NCBI GenBank assembly: GCA_019914945.1 | Contig: CM034109.1 | Span: 6,386,001-6,450,000, forward strand | Direction of reading: 5' to 3' | Source of the DNA: Typha latifolia | Taxonomy: Eukaryota > Streptophyta > Magnoliopsida > Poales > Typhaceae | Length of the DNA stretch: 64,000 nt | Part shown: one piece after another, positions 10,392-24,300 of the stretch | Numbering within the stretch: the stretch's first letter is position 1 | Layout: each line of letters starts with the position of its first letter | Notes under the pieces: generated by a model | What the model was told of the DNA's origin: nothing | Seen by the model: only the letters and a program-made list of their open reading frames with translations | Database searches by the model: none | Made by a program: the position numbers and the translations under genes

Positions 10392-13300
10392 ATGGATTCC
10401 GATTCAGACTCCGACGCCTCCCACATCTCTTCCACTCCTCCGCGACACCCCAACCCCCCTCCTCCTACTCCACCACCACGACCACCGCCACCTCCTCCTC
10501 CTCCTCCTCCTCCTTTCAAATCTAGGGTTAGGGTTTCCTCCCTTCCCAAACCCAAACCCAAACCCAAACCCAAACTCAAACTCAATCCCAAATCAAGTCC
10601 TAACCTTTCCTCCCTCGATCCATCGTCCTTACCCTCTTCCTCTCTGCCTAATCCCCACGCCTTCTCCATCAAAATCTCCCGCCTCTCCGATCCCAACGGC
10701 ACCTCCACGTCCACGTCTACCTCTACCTCCTCTTTCTCCCGCCTCGTCAAATCTCGGAGGCCCTCCTTTGATCCTTCAGAGTTCGAGAATTGCAAGGATG
10801 CAGGACCCTGCAAAGATAATTATGTGGAAGGAGGAGTTATTCCAACAGATACTACGGATAAGGTGGGTGAGGCCGTCGGAGTTCATGCCAAGCTCAAAAA
10901 GATACACCCTAATTCCGTCGGTTTAGACGTGCCCGAATTGAAGCAAATTAAGCGGGCAAAGTGCCGCAACGAGGGTAATTTTGTTCGGTTAAATATTAAT
11001 GGGTATGGGCGGAGATATGGCTATAAGAATGGGAAGAGGAAGAGTTCCATGTCTTCGCGAGCTTGGAGGCGGAGATCGGGGGCACAGAGGTCTAGAGCAG
11101 AGACAGGGACTTGCGGTAATGAGGAAGATGATTTGATTTTGGAGGCACAGTGGGAGCAGAACAAGAAGGTGAATTGCAGCAGTAAGTTGGTGGACGAGGC
11201 TGTTGTGGCATCTCAGAAGGACCCATCAGAGCAGAATCTGACGAATCTGCTGAAGCTGACTCATGGGTATGATTCGTTTCGTGAGGGACAGATGGATGCA
11301 ATTAAGAGAGTGATTGGTGGGGAGTCGATGATGCTGGTGCTACCCACTGGTGCTGGAAAGTCGTTGTGCTATCAGGTAGTTTTAACTTGATTTAGTCCTT
11401 GATGGGGGTACCGTTTAAATCTGTTAGTTATATATTTGGCATATTGTCGTTTAAATCTGTTAGTTATATATTTGGCATATTGTTGACATCGAGCTTAACT
11501 GAATGCATGACATTGTCTATGGTCTCTGCTGCGGTGTGTGACTATGGATAGGTGCTGCTAAAATAACTAATGGAGCATAAAAATCTGATAGGAGAATAGA
11601 TTTCTTTCTTTTGAGAAGTTTAGTTTATGACTGTTGAGGTTTCATCAGCTGCCTGCTCTGATCCTACCTGGGGTGACATTGGTTGTGAGTCCTTTATTGG
11701 CCTTGATGGTCGATCAACTAAAGAAACTGCCTCCAATTATACCAGGTGGTCTTCTTTCTAGCAATCAGGTAACTAATTAAGTCCACTTCCTCTCTCATGA
11801 GAATTCAAAAGCTTGATAGCAATTGTGATGTTACACCTTTTTAATCTCATGTTCTTATTTCAGACAAGTGAAGAGTCCCGCGAAACCTTGCATAGGCTTC
11901 ATGCAGGAGAAATCAAGGTGCGATTGTCTTCATATTCCTCTGTTTGGGGTTATATAAAGTGGTACTATGTAAGGAAAATATCTAGGAGAATTAGTTGACA
12001 GAAAATTTGTTATGTTCTTAAAGCACCTAGTGATTCACTTTTTTAAGTTATAACCAAACCACAAGTTCTTGAGAGAAGATTTATCTTCTCTGTGAGTAAT
12101 GGAGAATACAACCAATTTACAGAAATATAATAACATTACCTTTCGGAATCATATGCTAATTGTTGCTGTGATGCCGAACAAGCAGTTGTACCTGTAGTTG
12201 GTTATTTTTTGGACAGATATTCTGATTTGACTCCTAGCATCTTGTGAAAGATGGTCTAGTTTAAATTATACTTGCTGTCCTGTACTGCTGCTTATGAAAC
12301 CCAAACTCATTGTTCTTGCTTAGCTATTATGACCACAGAAGATTCAGTTAGAGTTTATCTCTCTGCTCTTTGTTTAGTTTTGTTTATTGCAACCTTTCCT
12401 ATCCTAATTCTGAATTCAGCATAGATCAATATGTTCACAGCATTCTCATAGGTAAGTTTCAAGGGCACTGGCGGATGCTCATTACTTGGTGACACTTCAG
12501 ACAAATTTTACCTTCTGTAAATAAGAGAGAACATATAGCAAAAAGCAACAACAGAGCCGTATGCCCCAATTTTCTGGATTAGTTAACATGTGGTGCTTTT
12601 TGTTATAATCACCCAGAATTGTATGGATTATGGAAATATACTGTCTTAACTCGTATGTTTATCTATCACCATAAGCCAGCTGGCTTGATAAATGCACTTA
12701 TAATACATTGATACATATATGTTCTTCAATCTTTGTTCATGTTCTGGCCTGCATGTCAGGCCAGTGAAGTTGATGGATAGCTAGCCCTGAAGCATTTAAT
12801 GACTTACCTCTTATGGATTAGGTGCTTTTTGTTTCCCCAGAGAGATTTCTAAATGCAGATTTTCTATCAGTATTTGATGATGCCCTGTCTATTTCACTTG
12901 TGGTGATTGATGAAGCTCATTGCATTTCTGAATGGTGAGTGACTAGCACGCATTCCTGGACTTAATCATCACAAGGCCCATTTATTTTGCTTCTTAGTTT
13001 ACATAACATTCTTTGCTATGCTCATATTGTTAGTTGCATGTTCCTTGTTTTTATTTGAATTCAGTTTGTATTGAATAAGCTAGTGCATAATTTGAACTCA
13101 TTCATAGGTCACATAACTTCAGACCTTCATATTTGAGGCTGAGAGCATCATTACTTCGAAGAAGGTTGAATATTCAATGTGTCCTTGCAATGACTGCAAC
13201 TGCAACAGCTCAAACACTGCAAGACATCATGAATGCTTTAGAAATACCACCAACTAATCTTATCCGGACATGCCAAATAAGGGAAAACCTACAACTCTCT

Positions 13301-16300
13301 ATAAGCTTGAGCGATAATAGGCAAGTAATTTACTGCTGTTAGTTTTGTGACTTTGTCACAAAACAGAACTCAATCCCAACCTAGCTTTGCCCACTAACTG
13401 GCGTAGTGCCTGTCTTTGGGTCACGTTTCATGACAGCTTACCTGAACATTGCAGATTGAAGGATTTATTGTTGCTGTTGAAGTCTTCTCCTTTTGTTAGT
13501 ATGCGAAGCATTATTGTTTATTGTAAGTTTCAGGTTAGTCTTCTTTAATTTTGTTTGAAGATAATTGCATTAATGTGGGTATCTAATGACTGAGCTTTTG
13601 TTTGAAAGACTTTGATGCTTCTATTGGAATTAATGCTGAAAAGGTGGTTAATACTTAGTACATAGTGTAGTGACTAAGTGACTGCATCGCAGGATGAACT
13701 TGTGATCCCACTCTTATTTCTAGTTGCTTGACTTCCCTCTAAATGTCTAATTGTTTGTGACCATATTCATACATAATTGGTGAAATAGATAAATGAATTT
13801 TGTAAAATGATCTATCATCTAGAATTTAAGTTATGACAGAATTCTACATTGCTTAAAATGTTTTGATTAGTTATCGAATGTGGAAGTATGTTTCATTCAG
13901 TATTTTCACTCTAGTGTCGAGACCAGACCTACACTTTGATGCAGTTATCCAAATATGTGATATCTAAAGCAGTAATTTATATTACTGTCTTCAGTAGCAA
14001 AATGATGTACTTAATAAAGGAAAAAGGTAAAACCAGACACTAGAAAATGTCATGGGGTTAGTAAACTGCTTTGACATGTAGTGACCGATATGTGTTCATG
14101 ACAAGGTATACTCAATATGAATAGATCTTGTGAACTCACCAATTATTCTAAAAGCTTAAACTGTTAGAGAACAATAATTTTTTTTAAAATCTTTTTACAT
14201 TCTATCGCTCTTGGGCTTGAGACATATTTGATAAGTTTAAGAAGTTAAATTGACTTAGATGGGTAAAGGTTTTTTATTTAATTGACAAGGTAGGCCTAGT
14301 GTGGGAGTTTTGAACTCAGTACCTCCTGCTTCGATATCATGATAACTCACCAATTACTCTAAACAAGAACAATAGATTTTATATTTTACATTTTAACAAA
14401 TCTTATAAAATTTCCTGTTTGTGATTGTTGTATATTCTGTATTCATGTATCACTAGTGATTCATGCTCAGTGCTGACCTTTTCAGGAAGGCATAAGTTTG
14501 TATCTTTTTTCTTGGCAGGCTGAAACTGATATGGTCAGCAAATATCTATGTGATAATAATATTCCTGCCAAGGTCAGAACTGCTTTTCCACTTGATAGAA
14601 TATAAAAGTATTTGATTTACTTGCTTTCAAAATTTCTCAGTTGCTTATTGCTCTTCAGGGTTACCATAGTGGCATTCCTGCAAAAAGTAGGAGTGCTATA
14701 CAGGAGCTTTTCTGCTCGAACAAAATAAGAGTGGTAATAAATGCTTATTTTGAATGTTATAAACTTATAATGCCTTTGAATTAGTTATTATGTTATCCTG
14801 GTTTGCTGAAACACTTGTAGCCATTCATGAGCGAAAATTTGTGAATTAACTTACTGTCGTGATGGCAGGTTGTAGCGACTGTGGCATTTGGCATGGGTCT
14901 TGATAAGGGTGATGTTGAAGGGGTAAGATAACTCCATATTATAGTATTTTCAGACTTGAAACCTGTTTCTCTTTCTAACAAGAAGAATTATTCAAGGTGC
15001 TCTATGTTTTCTGTAATTTATAGTAGATATTCAAGAGCCCAGCACAGAATGATGTGATATTATATTATTATTTTCTTGCTACTGACATATGACCTTTAAC
15101 TTCTAAAGGTAATTCATTATAGCTTGCCGGAAAGCTTGGAAGAGTATGTTCAGGTGGCAATTAGAGTTTTACAGATCTGATAAGACTTGCAAGACTCCAA
15201 TTTTTTTTTTGTTCCTTTCTCAAATATCTAAGTTTCTCAAGCATATAAGCAATGGACCTTCTAGGAAACTGGACGTGCTGGAAGGGATGGTAGGATATCT
15301 TATTGCCACCTCCTCCTCGATACAAAAACTTATTACAAGATTCGCAGCCTCTTATACAGGTAATTACTTTGCTATTTCACATATTTCTTTTATGTTAAAA
15401 CTTATAAGTTATAAGATCTATAATTTATTGGAGTAATAATTTTTCAGTGATGGTGTTGATGAACATGTCATAAGCAAATTTCTTTGCCAAGTTTTCTCCA
15501 ATGATGTCCATTTAACTGGGGAAGTTTGCTCCTTGGTTAAAGAATCTGCAGCTCGGAAGTTTGATTTAAAAGAAGAGGTTTTTTTTTTGGCTTTATATGT
15601 TCTTCATGTTATTTTTGTTATTCCCCTTTTTTTCTTCTTTAATTTCTTTGCTCTTTTGTTTCATTTTCTTTTACTTTATTATGTGAATCTTGTACATTTG
15701 AACTATGAAGGCTCTTAGAAAGCATTTCAAGCTTCGTATACTAAAATAAGGTTATTTTTAGTCACAGACATTAGATACATCTTTCTTTTTTGTTTCTATA
15801 AGCATATAGCTGCAAACTTGCAATGATATTTGATACATGTACTTTAATCATTTGGATAAGGGTTGATCCATTTAGGTTCATAATTGGATGCTTTGAGTCA
15901 AATCTTGTGAGTCCCGGTCCCCAATGTTGGATGACTGTGTTCATCTGTTTTAGAACAATTTTGTGAGTCCTCAATTGTATATTTTGGAGCAGACTGGAAC
16001 AGAGAACTGTGCCAGCCAGAAGGGAAAGGGTCTTAGGGGCTGCAACCTGGGATTAGAAGGGCCAGCTCAGCTATGATTAAACCAGACCTGTTTGGTAGGA
16101 TTTAGATGTGGGAGTAAATTATCGGTTCGACAAATTTGATGATACCAGGAGGTAGGGATGACTGGGTACTGGTTAGAATGATACAAGTATACAACTTTTC
16201 CAGGAGGCCATAAGTTCTAGTCATAGAAACTCCCTTCTCAGATTGTCTGTAGGCAGGATTCAGGAGCATCATGGAGCTGGACGCCCTTCTATTAGGGCTC

Positions 16301-19300
16301 CTGAACAGAGTAAATTATTTATTTCTGTCCAATGTGCACACGCCCAGCTATCAAGCTGTCAGTTGTCGCCATCTGATAGATTGGACTCTGTGTTTGAGAA
16401 TTGCTATCGATGAGCCTTCAAACGTACTCGAATTTATTCTTCTTTGTTTTCTCTCTTGTTGTCCTTTCACGTTTGTCTTTGACTTGTTGAGAAGAGAGGT
16501 TCCAGGGAAGAAAGCAATGGTTGAGGGAAACTCCACCAGGCATGTAAAAGTTAATGTTACAAAGCAGAATCCACTAATTATTTGGGTTGGCTATATGAAT
16601 CCTTTCCTTCCACTCAGCTCTTATCTACAAATGAGAGTCCAGTAAAAGAAACTTTTTTCAAGCAACAATTGAGAAGAAGGTTGGCAATGGAAAATGGCAG
16701 GGAAATCTGGAAAAGCGAGCAGAATGGGGATGATTAGCTTTTTCCCTTCCATTGAGAATATCAGGTGCTTCAGACTAAGCTGCTAATTGAGTGAATATTT
16801 GAATAAGAAAGAAAGCTAGTCCTTTCTATAACATGACTTTCTAATTTCTACAAAGATTGATAAGTATGTGCATCTATGATAAATCATAAATCGTACCTTT
16901 CATTCCTTTGAATTTGAAAATTTCCACACATGTTTCCAATAATATTTGCTATTTTCCTCCTCAATCTAAATTATTGAGAATTTCTATATCTGATGGGTGG
17001 TTTTTTTACGAGTTTTTTTTCTCTCCTTCCTGCTAAGATGGAGAGTTGGAGACACTTGATTATTTAGAAGCAATAATTAGTTCTCAGAAAATGAACCACA
17101 TGCCTATGCAAATGCGAAGTGTTCATTAGAAGAAACAGAAACCTAAATATTCATCTATGTATCTAGCATATCATAACCTCATTTTTAAAGATATTCCATA
17201 TTTGCTTTATCCATTTATGTTGTAGTCTATGCTTTATATGCTTTAGGACGCCGTTGCCCTTTGATGTCACACTAAGTTCTATGCCACTGTTGCGGCAGTA
17301 ATATTAGTGTTGTAAACTTCAGGAGGTTAAAACTCAGCTGTACTGCAGACTGGTTTTAGAAAAACTCAGCTGAACGCGCATGATATTTGGCAACCATAAT
17401 TTGACTAAAGTTTTTTACTCATAGATGAACATTGAATTAAGAAATTCATCTTGTTTTTCATATTCCTTCTAATTGAGTCCATCTCTTTAGCCTGTTCATT
17501 TCCTGTTCACTTCCTTCTAGTCAAACTTCCTACCTTTGTTAACTATATTGTAATTTCATTACTTCTTAATTTTACCATGTTTACTGACATAAATTGCATG
17601 TAATCTGAATGAAATCAAGTCTAATATTTCTTTCCTATTATTCATGGAGTTTGTTCTCTTTGTACTTATGAGAATATTGTTTTGCCATATTTGGGCCTTT
17701 TTGTTCTAGTGTTCTTGAAGTTTTAAACGTGAGTTTCTATTCTTATGATGATTTGACAGTTCGAGGATGTTCTTAATTCTTTGTTTCTTCTTAGAGGCAC
17801 CAGATTTAATTTCTTCTTTTAATCTTATGAAGATTCTTTGCTGATTGAAGGTACTCTTAACAGTCCTGACACTGCTGGAAATAGGTGATCAGCAATATCT
17901 CCGCCTACTTCCGCAGCTCAGTGTCACATGTACATTATATTTTCACAAGGTTCTCAGAAAACTTGTGGATTTGCCTCTTTATTTAAACACTGGTGCTTTA
18001 TTTGATAGATGCAATCTACATATTATGCATGAAATATGAATATCATTTCTTTTAGTCCTTCACTGTTACTGGCTATTGTGGTAATTTCACCAAGGTGGTT
18101 ACACTTGAATTTGAATGTCTCGTCTTGTTAGAAATTGTTGGAAGCAACTTGCTTCACGTCTTTACTCTATGTTTATCTTAGACCATATGCACCATATTTC
18201 GGAACTTTGCAGGAGTGTTGTGATCATCACCAGATTTATTAACAAAATGGCACCAATCTTTCAGCAAGAGATAACTCCGGAGAAATAACAAAATTACCTA
18301 CGTCTCTCTGTGCCTCCTGAGAATTATCTTGCATAGCCTTCTGCTGACATGATAGGAACCCTCGCCGTCATGATGCTGATTTTGCAGCATATATGAGAGA
18401 GCAATAGGTTTGGTTGCCATGATAACTAACCTAGATGAAGCTAAGGGCTTGCTTTGCCTAAGCTTTCAATATTCTGCAGCATATTACGTTCTGTAAACCA
18501 ATAACCTTAGAGATAGATGGACTTAAGTTGTTAGTTTTGGGTTTGGTCCAGGCTAGACTCTACTGCAACTCAATAGTCAATAACTTAAACATGTATAAAA
18601 TTCAAATCAACAGGCACACATGGCCTCAGTGAAGAATGACTAACAGAGGGAGTACCATAGCACCATTTTCCTTTGTGTCCAGGGAACCTCTGGCACTAAA
18701 TATCCTGCACAAGATGTGTAGTGCCACCAACACCTGAACTTTGGTTAGCCATTCACTTCCTAGCATCTCCTTTTGGCCAAAGATCTCAATAGTCTGCTAT
18801 ATTAGTGCTGGCTACCCACAGTTTTCACATCATGTCTCTGACAAAATTGTTTTGCTTTGCTGTTTGCTTTCCTGTCATGCAATCTGTCAGTTGTGAGGCC
18901 ATAATTTTCATGGATAGATGTCATGAAAGAAACCCAAATAGACATGCAGATCAGGAACAAAATAATTTAGGGGTTTTCAGTTGAGTATGCATAACTGGAA
19001 TGCTTTCACTTGATACCATAATCATGTTTTCATTTGAATATCAAGACAGCTTAAGAATTTGTCAGAACTGCACAAGACTTAACATTGTGCATAATATTAT
19101 GGTATGAGGGTCAATAAATTGTTTCTAGATTTTGTGCTCTTCTAGAGACGTCAGTAGCATATGAATTTAGACTCCTAGATGCAACAGAGACATAAGAGAA
19201 TTGGATTATAGGCTAGTTAGGCTCACTTGGCAGTTGGCACATTCTGTATCTTTCTTGTATCGTACTAAGAACATTGAAAACATGAAGACTATGAACTCCA

Positions 19301-21264
19301 ATGATAAGTATGCTCTTCCCTGTTGACATTAGTCAAAAGTTACAGGAAAACATATTTACTTTTTCTCCTTGGAGCACTGGTAACTTGCTCCATATAACAG
19401 TGCTGTACAATGCCAGATGGTCAGAATCATTTTCATTTTGATTATGCTGCTTAATGTTATTTCTTTGTATATAATTCGTCACAAATTCAGATTTTTCTGC
19501 CCGTTCTCAACGTTGGCCGCACGCTTTTTGCACATGATACATGCGGTCCTTATTTTTCATATCTCGCCTTTAGGTTTGTTCTTGTGCACTTTTTTCTTCT
19601 TCCAGTTAGAAATTTCGTTTTTTATATTTATTCAACCTTAAGTGCACCTCAGAAACAGGGATATAGTGTGTTTATCTTGCTACATGACTCTCTTATAGTA
19701 TATGGCATATTGATTTTGCTGAACTTATTCTGTATGCAGTTTCCAGCCCCATAATTTCCATCATGCCTGACTGAAGTCTCGTTAAATTCAAAGTGAACAT
19801 TACTTTTGTGAACTACGAATATGACCTGCTGTTGGCCATTTATGAAGATGCCTACTTCAGTGAAATTATTTAGATTCTAATTCATTTGGCTGTTACTAAT
19901 TTATTCTATTTGATCATTCTACATGGAGTATTAGGATTGATTAAGTCCATGGAGATAATCATTACAAGAAGCTAACCTCCTTTTGTTACAGATTAAATAA
20001 CTATGACATTATTTATACGAACTGTTTTTCTTGTTGTTGATTTCATTGAATCCACTGTTTGCAGACCACGCCTGCATTGCTTTCTGAGAAGGATATATTA
20101 GTTGCTGTGATTCTGAAGAAGTATGTCTTATATCTATCCTACCTTCTAGGTGGCACTTTTCTGTATAAGGTGTACTGCATTTTTGTGAATTTCTAATTTC
20201 TGTGATGCTGTACGGCAGTTGCAGGCCGGACACAAAGGAAGGGCATTACGTGTTTGATATACCAACAATTGCAAATCACCTGAGAATAACAACTATTGAA
20301 GTGTTAAATCAGCTGTACAACCTAAAGGTTTGCCCAGATATTAACTAATTAAATAAGTTTGGTATATTTCTGAAGATCTGTTTGGTTGCTCTTGGACTTT
20401 TTAAGCATATCCGGAAATTATCTTGAATCATTCATCTAGAGACTCTAAAACGAGTCTTCAGTTAATCTTTTCAATTGATGATATACACATTCATGGACAG
20501 AATGGTTGTCCAAAATGTTGATCTTCTAATATTTTTTTTAGTTAAAGCATTTACATTGGTGCTGCAAGCAGGTACATGTCTAGTTTGAGTTAGAGAAAAA
20601 TATAGCTTTTTTGCATAGTTCGTTCTCTCTGAATAAGATAAGAATTTTAAAGAATTCAAAGGCCCACTGGACTCAAATGGTTGTCTAGAAGTTTCTTGTC
20701 GAATTCAGAAAAAAAAAATTGGGGGGTTGAGAGAGGAGGGTGCACGTGCAGCCCCTCCCCTCTCCCTCTCCGGCACGCGACGAGGCGCAAAAAAGATTTT
20801 ATCTAATCCGAATCGGATTAGATTTGATCATCTTAATCTATAAATTAAATCCTAAATTTTTTCTCTCCCTTCAATCCCCTCAGCCCTCTCTCCCTCCTCT
20901 CTTCTTCCCCTCCTTCGTTTTCTTTTTTTTTTCTCACCGTCGGTGTCGTCGCTGTGGAATTAGATCGTCGGAGCACTGCCAAAGCAATCAAAGACCACCA
21001 TACTACTCGTTGGTAAGCTCTCTCCCATCCATAAATTTTAATTAAAATTTAATAGAGTAAATTAGAAATACCTAAATTGGGAATTTTGTCTTCGTCGGCA
21101 ACTCTCGCCGGCCGGCGGCTTCGGGCTGCTACTACTGTTGCTCATGCTCGAGAGCTCTAAGCCGTTGGTCTTGCGCCATGGTTGCCTTCTGGAAGAGCCC
21201 TCGTGGCTTTAGTCGTCGTCGGCGTCGATCGTCGGTAACGGGTTCTCCTCCACCTCATGAGGAT

Positions 21265-21338
<74 letters not shown>

Positions 21339-24300
21339 GAGAGCATAGTAGAGAGAGTAGGTCGTGAACCACCGCCGGCAACTCGATCCTTCTCTTCCTC
21401 GCGTTGGTCGCGGAAGAGAAAGGCTGTGGGTGGGGCTCGGGTTTAACTCAAGCCAAAACCGAACCATTTAAGTGGGTGGGCTACGGGTTAGCAGTAGCCC
21501 AGCCCAATCCAATGGGTAAATTAAACCCATTTTAGTTCTTTTTAGTTTTAAAATTTTAAAAATATTGATATTATTCAAATTAAAAAATTTATTATTATTT
21601 ATTATTTAAGGTGGTGATTTTTAGTACGTGAGCTAGAGATTTGAGATTTTGGTTGCCTTGCCTAGACTCAGGTGAGTGGGTTTATTCACATATTTATTTT
21701 ATTATATTTTGTACCTTTGTCAGACCATGTAAATTTTCTATGTGCAAAATTATTATTTTTATCCATACGTGCAAAAACTAATTGTTATATTTTATATTTG
21801 CATTTAATCATTATACTCAGTGCATCACCATACTTTGTGCAAATATCAAAATTTGTGAAAAGAAAAACGAGACTAGTATTGGTATGACTTAGAGAACAGT
21901 TTTGGTATAAATCACTTGCGATTTTTCCGTGGTGACTCAAGTCTATCTGGAAGTCAAGGGGAAAGTCCTAAATTAGATCACTGCGGTGATTTTTTTAAGT
22001 GACTCTGGCGGGGTTAGGGAACAGTCCTAGGATGAATGATAAATTCCTAGGTGATTCTAATTTCTCTCAACGGTTAGTGGAAAAGACAAAATGTGTTGAT
22101 CACATAGTGATACCATATGATGATCCTAATCGAATCAACTATGAAGAAAAGTCTCGAGCGTCATCTCGAGGTGACTTCTAGTTGATATGGATTCACAGGG
22201 TTTATATCCATTGAGACATATGACAGTATAAATATTGAAAAGATGTTAATACGTTGAAATCGTGCAAGGTTACAAGTTGTAACTCTCTCTATTATTATCA
22301 TTATTATTATTTAAAGGGCATGCCTATTGCATATTGTTATGGATATTGTTGCTTTTAGTTTAATTTTATTCAACATTAATATGGTTTAAAATTTATTTGG
22401 TTTTCAAGTGGATTTCACTCACTGAACTATAGTTGTTGGCTCATGGATTCTTTTTTTTTGCATTTATTTATCTATCTCAGGTAATAGTCAGCAGGGCGAC
22501 TAAGCGAGATGTACTCGGACTCTACCTCCACTTAGGATTCACCTATTTACTTTTCTGCTCTTTTAGATTTTATGCTTTAGATTAGAAGTTTTCTTTATTT
22601 AGTTTAGAGACTCAAAAATATTGACATTGTTTTATATTTATTGCAATTAATTTTAAATTTAATAAAGCAATTTTTATTTTATTTATTTATTTGCCATCGT
22701 ACTCATAGAAAGTATTATTAAGGTTTCGTGTATCTCAAACATATTGAAATGCATGGCCGGTCATGATTCATATTTTGGGTCGTGACATTTCTTATTAAGA
22801 TGAATCTTCATGTTGTGTATTATGACAGTAGTGGTACTGTGATTTTCTTGTCAAAATGGGGAATTCCTTTAAATGGGAAACAATAACCTGGAAGCCAATT
22901 CTTCAGTTACTTTGATAGAGCTCTGTATGGTGAGATACTGAGATTTTTTACTTTATGTTGAAAATCTGATGGATCACTAGCTGTAGTACACAAGTATTGG
23001 ATAAAGCGAATCCTACATGACAGATTGAAAAGCTAGCTGTTCTATATGATGGGGAAATTATTTTGCTGGAGTATATAATCAAGTAATTGGTCACATAACT
23101 CCTGTTAGTAAAAGTTTGCTTTCATGTTACCTGTTTTAGTCTTTTAGATTAGTTTCTTCTTAATGTTTAGGTTGGACTTCAGCTTGAGTCTTATGTCATG
23201 TGTTCTCAGTCCTTTCTTTCTGATCTAGGGTAATCCTCTCACTTCAGGACTGTTCTACTAAATTTGGATTTTGTTTTTGAGGAGTTAATCTTTTGGTTCT
23301 TGGGTTGGGAAATTTTACTTGATCTCCCCTTTGTCATCTTAAGTTGAGTACTACAATGTTAGAGGTCAAGCGCATCCAGTTTTTTTAGAGGGAGACGAGA
23401 GAAGGAAAAAAAGTGTCTAGCTATATGTTTTGGTGAGGAAATAATGGAAGAAAAATTTAGTCACAAGATTTTGTTATGAAGTTTATCAAACTATTCTATA
23501 CATCTGTCATTAAATTTTTAATGGTTTGAAAAGAAAATTGATTTGAATGTGCTGATATCATGATATCTAATATTCATCTTGTCGGATCTCTAAATATTAA
23601 TCATGTGTATTGGACTTGACCAGTCCCAAGCGATCATGTGTATTAGATTTTTTTTCTTGGTTGGATTTATTGATATCACTGAAAATACTTACTACTAATT
23701 TCTTATTAAAAATCTTTCTTTGCAAACTCAGTCTTTAGGAGAAATAACATATGAATTGAAAGATCCAGCCTACTGTTTCATGATTATGAAGAAGCCAGAT
23801 GATTTTTGTGCTCTTTCGGTTCATCTCACAAAGTGGTTGTCTGGAGTTGAAACATCCAAGGTGATTCACAATTTCCTATATGTTCATCTTTGAATGCTCT
23901 AAATGAATCAGAGCCTGTTTGAAGATACTTTCTTTGCCTAATATCTTTTCTATTCAAATTTCATCTACAAGCTACTAACTAGTATTTTGTACCTAGAACC
24001 TCTAGAGAGGTTCAAAGAAGAGGTATTGATTGGCTTTCTTATTCGAAGGAGTACTTGAATTACAATCCAGTTTGTATACTCAAATATATGAGTTCTTAAA
24101 TGAGTAGGTTCAAAAATTAGCTGCAATGTTCAATCTTGCAAGCTTTGCTGCGAAAGACTGCAAAAGAATTGGTGGGTGCTCTGGTTCATTGCACACACCC
24201 TGCATCCAGAGAAAGATTATGGACTACTTTTGCAAGAAGCATGAGAGCTTGGATGATGATTTCCCAACTAAAATTGAAAGAAGCAGGTTATAATTTCTGT

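Noticed and set aside
16271..16645. A 124-codon frame in RECQL5 intron 12
   Set aside because: No recognisable domain, and the helicase exons join in phase across it.
21157..21467. Minus-strand frames with long Ser-Leu runs
   Set aside because: They are a translation of the (GA)33 microsatellite inside a solo LTR.
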